A stretch of DNA of 36,538 nucleotides from a virus. The notes under the pieces are model-generated. The model did no database searches and was not told where the DNA came from. It saw nothing but the letters and a program-made list of their open reading frames with translations. Below, one piece after another: positions 7,683 to 15,516 of the stretch. A program made the position numbers and the translations under genes. The stretch lies in IMG/VR virus record IMGVR_UViG_3300032285_000306, positions 1-36,538 of that record. The stretch is one strand, 5' to 3'. Positions within the stretch are counted from its first letter, which is position 1; each line of letters opens with the position of its first letter.

Positions 7683-8348
7683 ATGCTTGGGTTTACCCCG
7701 ATTGCTGGTGCATCGTTTGCGGCTACGGGGGTAGATTCGGTAAGCATTAACGTAACGGGTTTAATTGGCACAGGTTCGGTTCGCTCGGTTAGCATTACGG
7801 CAGATGCAAGCGTTACGCTTACTGGAGTACGTGGCACAACAGCTCTTGGCACTGCAACGGTAAATGCGGGTGCTTCGGTAAACGTCACTTATGTGCGTGG
7901 TACTACTGCGCTAGGCACAGCTTCGGTTACTGGTACTGCTAACGTAACTCCAACAGGTGTGGTTGGTACAGGTTCGGTTCACTCGGTTATTGCTACCGCT
8001 GACGTAAGTGCTGCTGTTACGGGCGTGACAGGCACAGGCTCGGTTGGTATTGCCTACGTTGTGCAGAGCGCGGTTGTTAACGTTACTGGAGTGCGCGGTA
8101 CAACTGCTCTTGGCACGGCAACTGCCTTCTCAACCGTAGTTGTTAATGTCACCGGCGTCACGGGTACTACACGCTTAGGCAACGTCAACGCCACGGCAAA
8201 CGCTGATGTCTTTGTGACTGGACTGACCGCCTACGGCAGGATTGGTGACTTCATGGTCTGGAGCGACATTGTCCCCGCGCAAACAGCAAATTGGGTTGAC
8301 GTAAACGCTTCACAGACTAACAATTGGCAAGACGTATTGGCTGCTTAA
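7683..8348 (+). CDS. Virion protein with eight 22-residue beta repeats
   Basis: This 221-residue protein is almost wholly repetitive. A Thr-Gly pair (Thr-Tyr once) recurs at residues 25/26, 47/48, 69/70, 91/92, 113/114, 135/136, 157/158 and 179/180, an exact 22-residue period. The unit is roughly V-T-G-V-x-G-T-x-x-L-G-x-A-x-V. The C-terminus switches to tryptophans at residues 193, 204 and 215, an 11-residue period, with QTANW and QTNNW. Such regular beta repeats suit a solenoid or fiber shaft. The gene lies within the tail block, with its ribosome site (TGGAGCG) inside the end of the previous gene. Its exact role is unknown. Confidence 0.65.
   Translation: MLGFTPIAGASFAATGVDSVSINVTGLIGTGSVRSVSITADASVTLTGVRGTTALGTATVNAGASVNVTYVRGTTALGTASVTGTANVTPTGVVGTGSVHSVIATADVSAAVTGVTGTGSVGIAYVVQSAVVNVTGVRGTTALGTATAFSTVVVNVTGVTGTTRLGNVNATANADVFVTGLTAYGRIGDFMVWSDIVPAQTANWVDVNASQTNNWQDVLAA
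7749..8276 (+). repeat. 66-bp coding tandem repeat, eight diverged units
   Basis: These are eight in-frame 66-base units (22 codons) within the 7683-8348 gene. Units 2, 3 and 6 are the most alike, sharing codons for RGTTALGTA. Divergence at the DNA level indicates an old expansion kept for protein structure. Confidence 0.75.
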
Positions 8349-8360
8349 AAAGGATTTACT

Positions 8361-8786
8361 ATGCCATCAACTTACTCACCATCACTCAAAATCGAACTTA
8401 TCGGTGACGGCGAACAGTCCGGTACATGGGGTCAAACGACCAACAAGAACCTTGGCACATTGCTTGAACAGGCAATCACTGGGGTGCAGACAATTACCAT
8501 GCTGGATGCTGACTACACGCTAACTGATTTAAACGGGCTGTCAGACGAAGCACGTAACGCGGTTATCATAGCAACAGGCACACTGACCGCTCAGCGCAAC
8601 GTCGTGGCTCCGCTGGTCAATAAGGCTTACGTCGTCTACAACAACACCACCGGCGGGTTCCCCATCGTGTTTAAAGCCTCAACAGGCGCAACGGTAACTG
8701 TTGGTAACGGCGTAAAGCAGAACGTATACTGTGACGGATCAACTGGCTTTTACTCTGCCATTACACTCTCTGGAGGTACGTTCTGA
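8361..8786 (+). CDS. Conserved phage tail/fiber-associated protein
   Basis: This 141-residue protein starts MPSTYSPSLKIELIGDGEQ, followed by SGTWGQTTNKNLGTLLEQAI. I recognise this N-terminal pattern from many phage virion proteins and fiber N-termini. The rest is beta-rich (TITMLDADYTLTDL, AYVVYNNTTGGFPIVFKA) and ends with a GF/SG-rich segment. The AAAGGA ribosome site fixes the start. Its stop overlaps the next start by one base (TGATG), so the two are translationally coupled. It may be a short side fiber or an adaptor for fibers; I cannot decide between these. Confidence 0.65.
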   Translation: MPSTYSPSLKIELIGDGEQSGTWGQTTNKNLGTLLEQAITGVQTITMLDADYTLTDLNGLSDEARNAVIIATGTLTAQRNVVAPLVNKAYVVYNNTTGGFPIVFKASTGATVTVGNGVKQNVYCDGSTGFYSAITLSGGTF

Positions 8787-8986
8787 TGATTATCGAAAAC
8801 CAAGCAACTGATACAGAAGCCGCGCACAAGATTGAAATTCTCTGCCCGAGTTGCAGTGCGGACGTAACCCAAGAAGAGCTGGACAAAGCGCAATGCTCAG
8901 ACTGCGGTGCTGACCTAGCCACGCCACAACAGAACGTTGAGATTCACGCAACCTCTGTGCCGATGTTTGCTATTACGTTTGGATAA
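8786..8986 (+). CDS. Small zinc-ribbon protein
   Basis: This 66-residue acidic protein has two CxxC pairs (CPSC and CSDC) separated by 13 residues, a classic zinc ribbon. The start overlaps the previous stop by one base, and the stop lies 3 bases before the holin-like gene. No other domain is visible. Small zinc-ribbon proteins at this place are known in other environmental phages, but their function is unclear to me. Confidence 0.7.
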   Translation: MIIENQATDTEAAHKIEILCPSCSADVTQEELDKAQCSDCGADLATPQQNVEIHATSVPMFAITFG

Positions 8987-8989
8987 GCT

Positions 8990-9355
8990 ATGGACCCGCT
9001 AACCATCCTTGCTGCGCTTGGCCCACTTGCCGTAGACCTAGGGAAATCCCTTATAGGTCGTTTTATTCAGACCGACGTTTACAAGCCAGTGAACATCAAC
9101 GAATACGTCCAGATGCGCCAGACTGATTTGCAGATGTTTCAGGCGATGAACGCTGCTGGTGGTACTGGCACAACCTATCCGTGGGTTGAAGCTGTTGTGA
9201 GGCTTATGCGCCCGTCTGTTGGGCTAATTGTGCTTGGCACTTGGGCATTCATGCAGTTGTCTGGTCAAGACAGCCCTGCCGTAAATAACTTTGCTTCAGC
9301 CGTTGGGTTCTACTTGTTTGGTGACCGCACCTTGTTTTACTCGCAAAAGAAATGA
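8990..9355 (+). CDS. Holin-like membrane protein
   Basis: This 121-residue protein has a hydrophobic N-terminus (PLTILAALGPLAVDLGKSLI) and a clear membrane segment near residues 70-90 (RPSVGLIVLGTWAFMQL). A third weaker hydrophobic stretch near the end contains FASAVGFYLFGDRT. This arrangement resembles the three-helix holins of phages and gene transfer agents. It overlaps the muramidase gene by 4 bp (ATGA), a typical lysis-cassette arrangement. The holin would permeabilise the inner membrane so the endolysin can reach the cell wall. No separate spanin genes were recognised nearby. Confidence 0.65.
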   Translation: MDPLTILAALGPLAVDLGKSLIGRFIQTDVYKPVNINEYVQMRQTDLQMFQAMNAAGGTGTTYPWVEAVVRLMRPSVGLIVLGTWAFMQLSGQDSPAVNNFASAVGFYLFGDRTLFYSQKK

Positions 9356-9885
9356 AAGACAACTGGAAACAATCGTTTGACTACATGCAAGAGTCAGAAG
9401 GCGGGTTTAGTGACGACCCTGATGACAATGGCAACTGGCTTCCTGATGGCAGAAAAGGCTGCACCAATCTTGGTGTAACGCAAACAACTTGGGAGTCTTG
9501 GGTTGGTAGACAGTCAAACGAAAAAGAAATGCGTAACCTCACTCATGCGTTGGTTGAACCCATGTACCGCCGTAAATTCTGGGATGCGGCTCATTGCAAC
9601 GATTTGCCAAACGGTGTGGATTATCTTGTGTTTGACCTCGCTGTTAATGCTGGGGTTGGTCGCGGTGCTAAGACTTTGCAAAGTGCTGTTGGTGCAACGC
9701 CTGACGGGGCAATCGGTCCGTTAACGTTAGCTGCGGTCAGTAAGTTTAATTCCACAGAACTTGTCAACAAGTTTACCGACGAAAAAGTGGCGTGGTATAA
9801 AAGTTTAAAGAACCCAAAATACGAACAAGGCTGGCTTAATCGTGCAGAAATTGTTCGTCAACGTGCTTTAAAGATGGTGGGCTAA
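9352..9885 (+). CDS. Endolysin, GH108-type N-acetylmuramidase
   Basis: This 177-residue protein matches the GH108 pattern: ESEGGFSDDPDDNG near the start (expected catalytic Glu16), then CTNLGVTQ in place of the usual TNYGIT, and MYRRKFWD. The C-terminal half (VDYLVFDLAVNAGVGRG, then QSAVGATPDGAIGPLT) fits the peptidoglycan-binding domain that follows in this family. The enzyme cleaves the glycan strands of the cell wall to release progeny. It has no signal peptide, consistent with holin-dependent export. The length is typical for the family. It overlaps the upstream holin-like gene by 4 bp. Confidence 0.88.
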   Translation: MKDNWKQSFDYMQESEGGFSDDPDDNGNWLPDGRKGCTNLGVTQTTWESWVGRQSNEKEMRNLTHALVEPMYRRKFWDAAHCNDLPNGVDYLVFDLAVNAGVGRGAKTLQSAVGATPDGAIGPLTLAAVSKFNSTELVNKFTDEKVAWYKSLKNPKYEQGWLNRAEIVRQRALKMVG

Positions 9886-9887
9886 AA

Positions 9888-11987
9888 ATGCTCCAGAAAC
9901 TTCAGTTCAGACCCGGTTTAAACCGCGAGGGTACTGACTACGCCAACGAAGGCGGGTGGTATGACGGGGACAAAATTCGGTTTCGCTCAGGCTTTCCCGA
10001 AAAGATTGGCGGCTGGACTCGGCTGTCTGACAACACATACCTAGGCACTGCGCGTTCGCTGTGGAATTGGGTTGACCTGTCTGGCAACAATTACCTTGGT
10101 GTTGGCACAAGCCTTAAATACTACATTGAGCTTGGCGGTACGTACTACGACATTACCCCGATCCGCAAGACCGTTAACCCAATGGCAAACAACCCGTTTG
10201 CTTCTGCCTACAGCACATTGAATGGCAGCATTACCGCAACGGCTACAAGCTTAACTTTGGTTTCTGGTGCGTCGTTTTCAAACTCGCCCGGCATCATCAA
10301 GATCGGCACTGAACAGATTTTCTTTACCAGCAAGACTGGCAACGTCTTAAATGGTTTGATTCGTGGCTATAACGGCACAACGGCTGCAACTCATCCAACC
10401 GGTGCGGCAGTGGGTTGTTCGACCATTACAGTTACCGATGTGGCAAACGGCGCAACAAAAAATGATTTTGTGACTTTCAGTGGTGCAACAGCTTTTGATG
10501 GATTTACTACGGGCAACCTGAACGCTGAGCAAGAAATCTACAACATCATCAACGCTAACACATACACCTTCAATGTTAGCGGCGTGTTCTCAACCAGTGC
10601 TACGTCTGGTGGCGGGGCTGCTGTTGTTGCTGCGTATCAAATTAACACCGGTCTAGATACATACGTTACTGGCACAGGCTGGGGTTCGGGTACATGGGGT
10701 CGTGGCGGCTGGGGGTCTGGTGCGGTTACAACAATCGGTAATCAATTACGCTTGTGGTCAGATGACAACTACGGTCAAGACTTGGTGATTGCACCTCGCG
10801 CAGGAGCTATTTATTACTGGAAAGCCAGCACTGGTGTATCAACACGCGCACAGCTCTTATCCGACCTGTCAACGTCTGAAGGCTACTCAGGCACGTATGT
10901 GCCGTATGAGACGTACCAAGTGATTGCTTCTGCAATTCAGCGTTTTATTATTGCTTTTGGTGCAAATCCTTATGTGTCAGGCATCCCAAACACCACGTTT
11001 GATCCGATGCTTGTGCGTTGGTCTGATCAAGCCAATGCTTACCAATGGGTTCCAGAGGTAACAAACCAAGCCGGTGAGTTCAGGCTGTCCAACGGTTCGT
11101 ACATCATGCAAGCAATTGCAACGCGCCAAGAGATTCTGGTTTGGACTGATTCATGCCTGTATTCAATGCAGTACCTTGGACCGCCATACGTTTGGAAGTT
11201 TGAGATTTTGATGGACAACATTTCCGTCATCTCGCCAAACTCAATGATCACAATCAACAACGTAACCTACTGGATGGGTACGGACAAGTTCTACATGTAC
11301 TCAGGTCGTGTAGAAACACTGCCCTGTTCACTGCGCCAGTATATTTTTGACGACATCAACCAAGATCAGTCATACCAAGTGTTCTGTGGCGGCAATGAAG
11401 GTTACAACGAGGTCTGGTGGTTCTACTGTTCAGGCACATCAAACACCGTCGATAAGTATGTGATTTACAACTACCTTGATCGCGTCTGGTATTACGGCTC
11501 GATGGCTCGCACGGCATGGCTTGACTCTGGTATTCGTCGCTACCCAATGGCTACAAACTACGACAACCGTGTGTTGTACCATGAGTCAAACGTTGATGAT
11601 GTGGCTGGAACCTCCCCCGCGCCAATCGATGCGTATGTGCAGTCGTCAGACTTTGATATTGGTGATGGTCACAACTTTGGGTTTGTCTGGCGTATCTTGC
11701 CTGACGTTAACTTTAATGGTTCAAACGTGGATCAACCTGCGGTAACCATGACAGTTAAGCCTCGGCAAAACTCAGGTTCACCTTACGGGCAGGCGGATAA
11801 CCCAACGGTACAGAGCAACGATAACTACACCAATCGGGGCGTGTACAACATCCAAGAGTTTGACGGTCAGGTCTATACTCGCCTGCGCGGGCGTCAAATG
11901 GCGTTCAGGATTGAGTCCACAGGGCTTGGGGTGGCTTGGCAGCTTGGCACGCCGCGAATTGACATTCGCAACGACGGCAGGCGATAG
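9888..11987 (+). CDS. Large neck/tail virion protein with inserted module
   Basis: This 699-residue protein starts MLQKLQFRPGLNREGTDYAN followed by EGGWYDGDKIRFRSG, a start I recognise from a widespread structural protein of environmental podoviruses. After residue 300 there are repeated aromatic-rich strands (VIAPRAGAIYYWKAS, WTDSCLYSMQYLGPPYVW, NEVWWFYCSG, YLDRVWYYG) with roughly regular spacing, suggesting a beta-propeller or beta-sandwich array. P22 gp10-like stabilisation proteins have a comparable layout, but this link is tentative. Residues 111-175 carry the module shared with two other virion genes. The gene follows the endolysin by two bases. Confidence 0.65.
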   Translation: MLQKLQFRPGLNREGTDYANEGGWYDGDKIRFRSGFPEKIGGWTRLSDNTYLGTARSLWNWVDLSGNNYLGVGTSLKYYIELGGTYYDITPIRKTVNPMANNPFASAYSTLNGSITATATSLTLVSGASFSNSPGIIKIGTEQIFFTSKTGNVLNGLIRGYNGTTAATHPTGAAVGCSTITVTDVANGATKNDFVTFSGATAFDGFTTGNLNAEQEIYNIINANTYTFNVSGVFSTSATSGGGAAVVAAYQINTGLDTYVTGTGWGSGTWGRGGWGSGAVTTIGNQLRLWSDDNYGQDLVIAPRAGAIYYWKASTGVSTRAQLLSDLSTSEGYSGTYVPYETYQVIASAIQRFIIAFGANPYVSGIPNTTFDPMLVRWSDQANAYQWVPEVTNQAGEFRLSNGSYIMQAIATRQEILVWTDSCLYSMQYLGPPYVWKFEILMDNISVISPNSMITINNVTYWMGTDKFYMYSGRVETLPCSLRQYIFDDINQDQSYQVFCGGNEGYNEVWWFYCSGTSNTVDKYVIYNYLDRVWYYGSMARTAWLDSGIRRYPMATNYDNRVLYHESNVDDVAGTSPAPIDAYVQSSDFDIGDGHNFGFVWRILPDVNFNGSNVDQPAVTMTVKPRQNSGSPYGQADNPTVQSNDNYTNRGVYNIQEFDGQVYTRLRGRQMAFRIESTGLGVAWQLGTPRIDIRNDGRR
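10218..10412 (+). other. Reused beta-rich module, copy 2
   Basis: Residues 111-175 of the 699-residue virion protein have the shared pattern: S-L-T-L-V-S-G-A-S-F, G-I-I-K-I-G-T-E-Q-I-F-F, L-N-G-L-I-R-G and G-T-T-A-A-T-H. The equivalent modules are at 252-449 and 12230-12418. Confidence 0.7.
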
Positions 11988-11998
11988 GGTAAACCCTT

Positions 11999-12874
11999 AT
12001 GGCAATCATTACTCAAATAGCGACCTTGCTTCGTGGCACAAAGGCTCCCAACCAGCCAATTGCCCCGGTTGAGTACGACCAACGGTTTCAGGATCAGTTT
12101 AGTAACGTTTTGCGTTTGTATTTCAACACGCTAGATAACTTCACAAACACCCTGACATCCACTGCGGGCGGCAGCAACTTGCGCTTTCCAAACGGTGCGT
12201 TTCATCAAGACGGTGTCACAGCTCTAACGGCAAACATTAGCAACGTATCAACAACGCCCATTGCGGTTACATCAACGGCAGACTTTTTGAGTGCGGGTGC
12301 GATACTGATTGGCACTGAGCTTATTCAGTACACAGGCAAAACACCCACAACATTTACGGGGATTACCCGTGGCGCATACGGTTCAACAAAAGCCGCGCAC
12401 ACATCTGGAGCTGCTGTATCTGAAGCACAGCCTGTACCATCGCCAACTACAGCTTTAACCGTTGTATTCACTCAAACTGACGTTGCCAATCAAGTAGCCA
12501 TTGATCCCACCGACAAGACTAAGATTGTTTTTGATGTGGCTGGTTATTACAACGTGCAGTTTAGTATCCAGCTTTTAACGTTTGACTCTTCCATTGACAA
12601 CGTAACTCTGTGGTTTAGGCAAAACGGTGTAGATGTGGCAAACAGCGCCGGTATTGTGTCTGTTCCAGCTATTCACGGTGGCGTCCCCGGTGCGGCAATT
12701 ATTTCTTGGAACTTGGTCTTACCGCTAAACGCTGGGGATTACGTTCAACTGCTTATGGCTTCTGATTCTGGCAACACGGTAGCGGCAACATACCCCGCAG
12801 GAACAGCGCCAGTACACCCTGCATCACCGTCCATAATTCTTACGGCAACCTTTGTATCTGCGCTATACGCATGA
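11999..12874 (+). CDS. Virion protein with C-terminal C1q/TNF-like jelly roll
   Basis: This 291-residue protein has three parts. The first 70 residues include an amphipathic QRFQDQFSNVLRLYFNTL segment. The shared module spans residues 78-140. The C-terminal domain (about 145-291) resembles a C1q/TNF-type jelly roll: KIVFDVAGYYNVQFSIQL, then VTLWFRQNGVDVANS, ISWNLVLPLNAGDYVQLLM and a final SIILTATFVS strand. Jelly-roll tips on phage fibers usually trimerise and may bind receptors; that role is inferred. It follows the 699-residue protein by 11 bases with only a weak AGGG site, so coupling is likely. Confidence 0.65.
   Translation: MAIITQIATLLRGTKAPNQPIAPVEYDQRFQDQFSNVLRLYFNTLDNFTNTLTSTAGGSNLRFPNGAFHQDGVTALTANISNVSTTPIAVTSTADFLSAGAILIGTELIQYTGKTPTTFTGITRGAYGSTKAAHTSGAAVSEAQPVPSPTTALTVVFTQTDVANQVAIDPTDKTKIVFDVAGYYNVQFSIQLLTFDSSIDNVTLWFRQNGVDVANSAGIVSVPAIHGGVPGAAIISWNLVLPLNAGDYVQLLMASDSGNTVAATYPAGTAPVHPASPSIILTATFVSALYA
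12230..12418 (+). other. Reused beta-rich module, copy 3
   Basis: Residues 78-140 of the jelly-roll protein have I-A-V-T-S-T-A-D-F, A-I-L-I-G-T-E-L-I-Q-Y-T-G-K, F-T-G-I-T-R-G and A-A-H-T-S-G-A-A-V. It shares the G-T-E-x-I core and GAAV end with copy 2. Confidence 0.7.
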
Positions 12875-12908
12875 TAATATTGAATAACTTGTTTAAACGA
12901 GGAAAGGC

Positions 12909-13262
12909 ATGAACCTTGAAGCCTTAAAGCCCAACACAGAGTACGTCCCTGTCGAGCATGAGTACATTGAGTTCGCAGAGGTTGACGACATCTGGGTTCG
13001 CGCTTACTCAATTAAAAAGGCAGAGAGCATTGCCGGACAGCATGTCCATACGCACGATCATATCACTCTTGTTTCGCGTGGAACGGTTGAGGCTTGGCAA
13101 GATGGCGCGTTGATGGGTGTGTATGTAGCACCTGCAATTATCAAAGTACAAGCAGGCAAACAGCACGCATTTAAAGCACTTACTGACGATGTAGTCTTTT
13201 GTTGTTTACACAACTTGCGCGGCACGGGTCTTGAGTCGCCAGAAATTATGGAAGGGGCGTAA
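12909..13262 (+). CDS. Cupin-fold protein
   Basis: This 117-residue protein has a cupin-like first motif with clustered histidines (H45, H47, H49 and H51 in GQHVHTHDHITLVSRG). The second motif has VQAGKQHAFKAL, with His86. These would form a single metal site in a small beta-barrel. The cupin fold is used for sugar isomerases, dioxygenases and sensors, and the substrate cannot be told from this sequence. It has a clear GAGGAAAG ribosome site and ends 2 bases before the next gene. Its place between fiber and ejection genes suggests a structural or accessory role rather than a standard metabolic one. Confidence 0.75.
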   Translation: MNLEALKPNTEYVPVEHEYIEFAEVDDIWVRAYSIKKAESIAGQHVHTHDHITLVSRGTVEAWQDGALMGVYVAPAIIKVQAGKQHAFKALTDDVVFCCLHNLRGTGLESPEIMEGA

Positions 13263-13264
13263 CC

Positions 13265-15106
13265 ATGCCTATTATGTGGGGTTTAGCAATTGGCGCTGCA
13301 ATGGGTGGCGGTATCGCTGCACTGCAACATAAAGACGTATTGACCGGCGCTTTGATGGGTGGCGCTACTGGCGCTTTGGGTGGTGCTTTGGCTCCCGCTG
13401 CATTAGGTAGTGAGGTTGCGGTTGCATCAGCAGTGCCCGCGCCTGCCCCGATTGCTGGTTCTGTGTTACCTGAAGCCAGCGCAGGTATTACATCGTTACC
13501 TTCAAGCGGTGTGACTGTTAACGGTACGTCTTTATTAGGAAATCAAGTTCCTAGTGCTATGGGTAGCTTGTCTACTGGAGCTGCACCGCTTTCAGGTGTT
13601 GTACCTTCTCAGACTATAGCTGATACGAGTTCGGCGCTTTCTGGTACATCTGCTGCTTCAAATGCGGGTAAAGGGTTTTTTGACTCAGGTATTGGTAAAT
13701 GGGTTGCTGAAAATCCCGGTAAAACCGCATTAGGTGTTGGCGCTTTGGGGTTAACAGCATTTAAACCATCCAGTAGTAGTGGCGGCGCGGGGCAAAAGAC
13801 AAGTTACATTCGCCCGTATAAATACAGTCAAACAGAAAATCCAGAATATGCTGGTGCTGGCACACCGTATTTCAAACAATCATACACAGCTCAAGAGCCT
13901 GTAAATGCAAATGATTGGGGTACGCGCACAACGATGGCTGATGGTGGTATTGCGGGTCTTGCGCAAGGCGGTCAACAAAGTGGGTTATCCCAACAAGATA
14001 ATTTCTTGGGTCAAAATGCAATTTATCCAACTTCACATATTGACCACACTCAGTACGCTACATCTTCACAGTTGCCAACAAGCGCTGCAATCCGCGACTC
14101 TGACTACGATACACCTACTACGCCATATGCAGGACAAGAATACACGCGCATGGCTGAAGGTGGTGAGGCAGAAGCCAAAGAAGCTCCTCAGGCTGTAGCT
14201 TTACCCGCTGCGCAACAACAAGGCAACCCAACGCTTGCGGCACTAATGGCAATACAACAGGCTCAAACCCCTCAAGTAATTGTGCCTCAAGGCATTACGC
14301 AACCAATGATTCAGCCAGAATTGGCGCAAATTCAACAACACTACGCAACACCACAACGACAAGCTCCTGAGGCGTTTCAATACCAACAACCTGCCTTTGT
14401 AAAATATGGTAATGCGTACACAAATGGCACGGCTGGTGGTGCAGGGGGAGCCGCCGGTGTAGCGGGTGCAGGTGGTGCGGGTGCTGCTGGTATTGCTGCT
14501 CTTGCCACTAAAAAAGCCGCCGCCTCTCCTGCTTCCTCTGCTGTTGCGGGTGATTCTTCCGCGCCTCAAATTGCTGAGGTCTATGACTATGCCAACAACA
14601 CGCCAACGCGTCCTTATAACCCGACATCAGGTTCGCCTGAGTTCAACATCCCGTCTAATGTGCCTGTTGATCCATCAAGTGGTTTAGCTGCAATACAGCA
14701 ACGTTATGCCAACATGGGATATACGGACTATGTGCCTAGCGCTACCAATACAGACCAAGGCGCAGCTAATGGTGGTCTGATGCCACAAAACTTACAGTAT
14801 GCAATGGGTGGGGGTATTGGTGACCTTGGCTCATACTCAGACGGCGGTAGGTTACTAAAAGGACCCGGCGATGGCGTCAGCGATAGCATCCCTGCTCAAA
14901 TTGGTCGTCATCAGCCTGCTCGTCTTGCTGATGGTGAGTTTGTCATTCCTGCTCGGATTGTTTCTGAATTGGGGAATGGGTCTACAGATGCCGGTGCTAA
15001 ACGTTTGTACGCCATGATGGATCGCATTCAAAACAATAGACGTAAGACTGTCGGTAAGGGTAAAGTAGCTGTTAACTCTAAATCAGACAAATACTTGCCA
15101 GCATGA
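13265..15106 (+). CDS. Ejection-type virion protein with glycine zipper and ADGGI motif
   Basis: This 613-residue protein starts with a Gly/Ala-rich hydrophobic region (residues 6-47, GAAMGGGIAALQ, then LMGGATGALGGALAPAAL) that could insert into membranes as a glycine zipper. The middle is low-complexity, Ala/Gln/Pro-rich, with ADGGI (225-229), AEGGE (297-301) and further GG pairs. The C-terminal domain (from about 533) has GPGDGVSDSIPAQIG, then ARLADGEFVIPARIVSELG and KRLYAMMDRIQ; I have seen this ending in many phage virion proteins. Membrane-active, disordered proteins here suit DNA ejection; this is inferred. It overlaps the next gene by 4 bp. Confidence 0.65.
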   Translation: MPIMWGLAIGAAMGGGIAALQHKDVLTGALMGGATGALGGALAPAALGSEVAVASAVPAPAPIAGSVLPEASAGITSLPSSGVTVNGTSLLGNQVPSAMGSLSTGAAPLSGVVPSQTIADTSSALSGTSAASNAGKGFFDSGIGKWVAENPGKTALGVGALGLTAFKPSSSSGGAGQKTSYIRPYKYSQTENPEYAGAGTPYFKQSYTAQEPVNANDWGTRTTMADGGIAGLAQGGQQSGLSQQDNFLGQNAIYPTSHIDHTQYATSSQLPTSAAIRDSDYDTPTTPYAGQEYTRMAEGGEAEAKEAPQAVALPAAQQQGNPTLAALMAIQQAQTPQVIVPQGITQPMIQPELAQIQQHYATPQRQAPEAFQYQQPAFVKYGNAYTNGTAGGAGGAAGVAGAGGAGAAGIAALATKKAAASPASSAVAGDSSAPQIAEVYDYANNTPTRPYNPTSGSPEFNIPSNVPVDPSSGLAAIQQRYANMGYTDYVPSATNTDQGAANGGLMPQNLQYAMGGGIGDLGSYSDGGRLLKGPGDGVSDSIPAQIGRHQPARLADGEFVIPARIVSELGNGSTDAGAKRLYAMMDRIQNNRRKTVGKGKVAVNSKSDKYLPA

Positions 15107-15516
15107 ACGTACAACACGTACCTATTGAGTTTGTGAATCAGGTATGGGTTCAGGCTGAAAGTTTTATAAAAGATGCAATTGAGCAGCAAGAAGGTGAACA
15201 AGACTACACGCTAGATCAAGTCAAAACGCTTGTGGTAACTGGGCAGTGGTTATTGCTTGTAGCCTCGAACGAAGAAAACGAGATTAGGGGTGCTGCAACG
15301 GTTAGTTTTTCAAACCGACCTAATCATCGTGTGGCGTTTATTACTTACATTGGGGGGCGGCTAATCACTAACCCCGGCACGTTTCAACAGACGTGTGCAA
15401 TCCTAAAGCGCTACGGTGCTACATGTATTGAAGGTGCGGTCAATGAAGCTGTGGCTAGGCTCTGGCGGCGTTATGGGTTCACTGAAAAATATTCGATAGT
15501 CGGGGTAACTATATGA
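15103..15516 (+). CDS. GNAT-like protein of the ejection gene block
   Basis: This 137-residue protein has a strand-helix pattern like GNAT acetyltransferases: WLLLVASNEENEIRGAATV, then VAFITYIGGRLI, a helix FQQTCAILKRYGAT, and ARLWRRYGFTEKYSIV at the end. The usual Q/R-x-x-G-x-G/A acetyl-CoA loop is not evident, so it may be a structural GNAT-fold protein without activity. Both ends overlap neighbours by 4 bp (ATGA), locking it between two ejection-type genes. I recall GNAT-like proteins among the internal virion genes of some T7-like phages, which would fit. Confidence 0.6.
   Translation: MNVQHVPIEFVNQVWVQAESFIKDAIEQQEGEQDYTLDQVKTLVVTGQWLLLVASNEENEIRGAATVSFSNRPNHRVAFITYIGGRLITNPGTFQQTCAILKRYGATCIEGAVNEAVARLWRRYGFTEKYSIVGVTI

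Noticed and set aside
7749-8276. Evenly spaced 66-bp repeats that could look like a CRISPR array
   Set aside because: The units are contiguous, in frame and diverged, with no constant repeat and variable spacer pattern; they encode 22-residue protein repeats.
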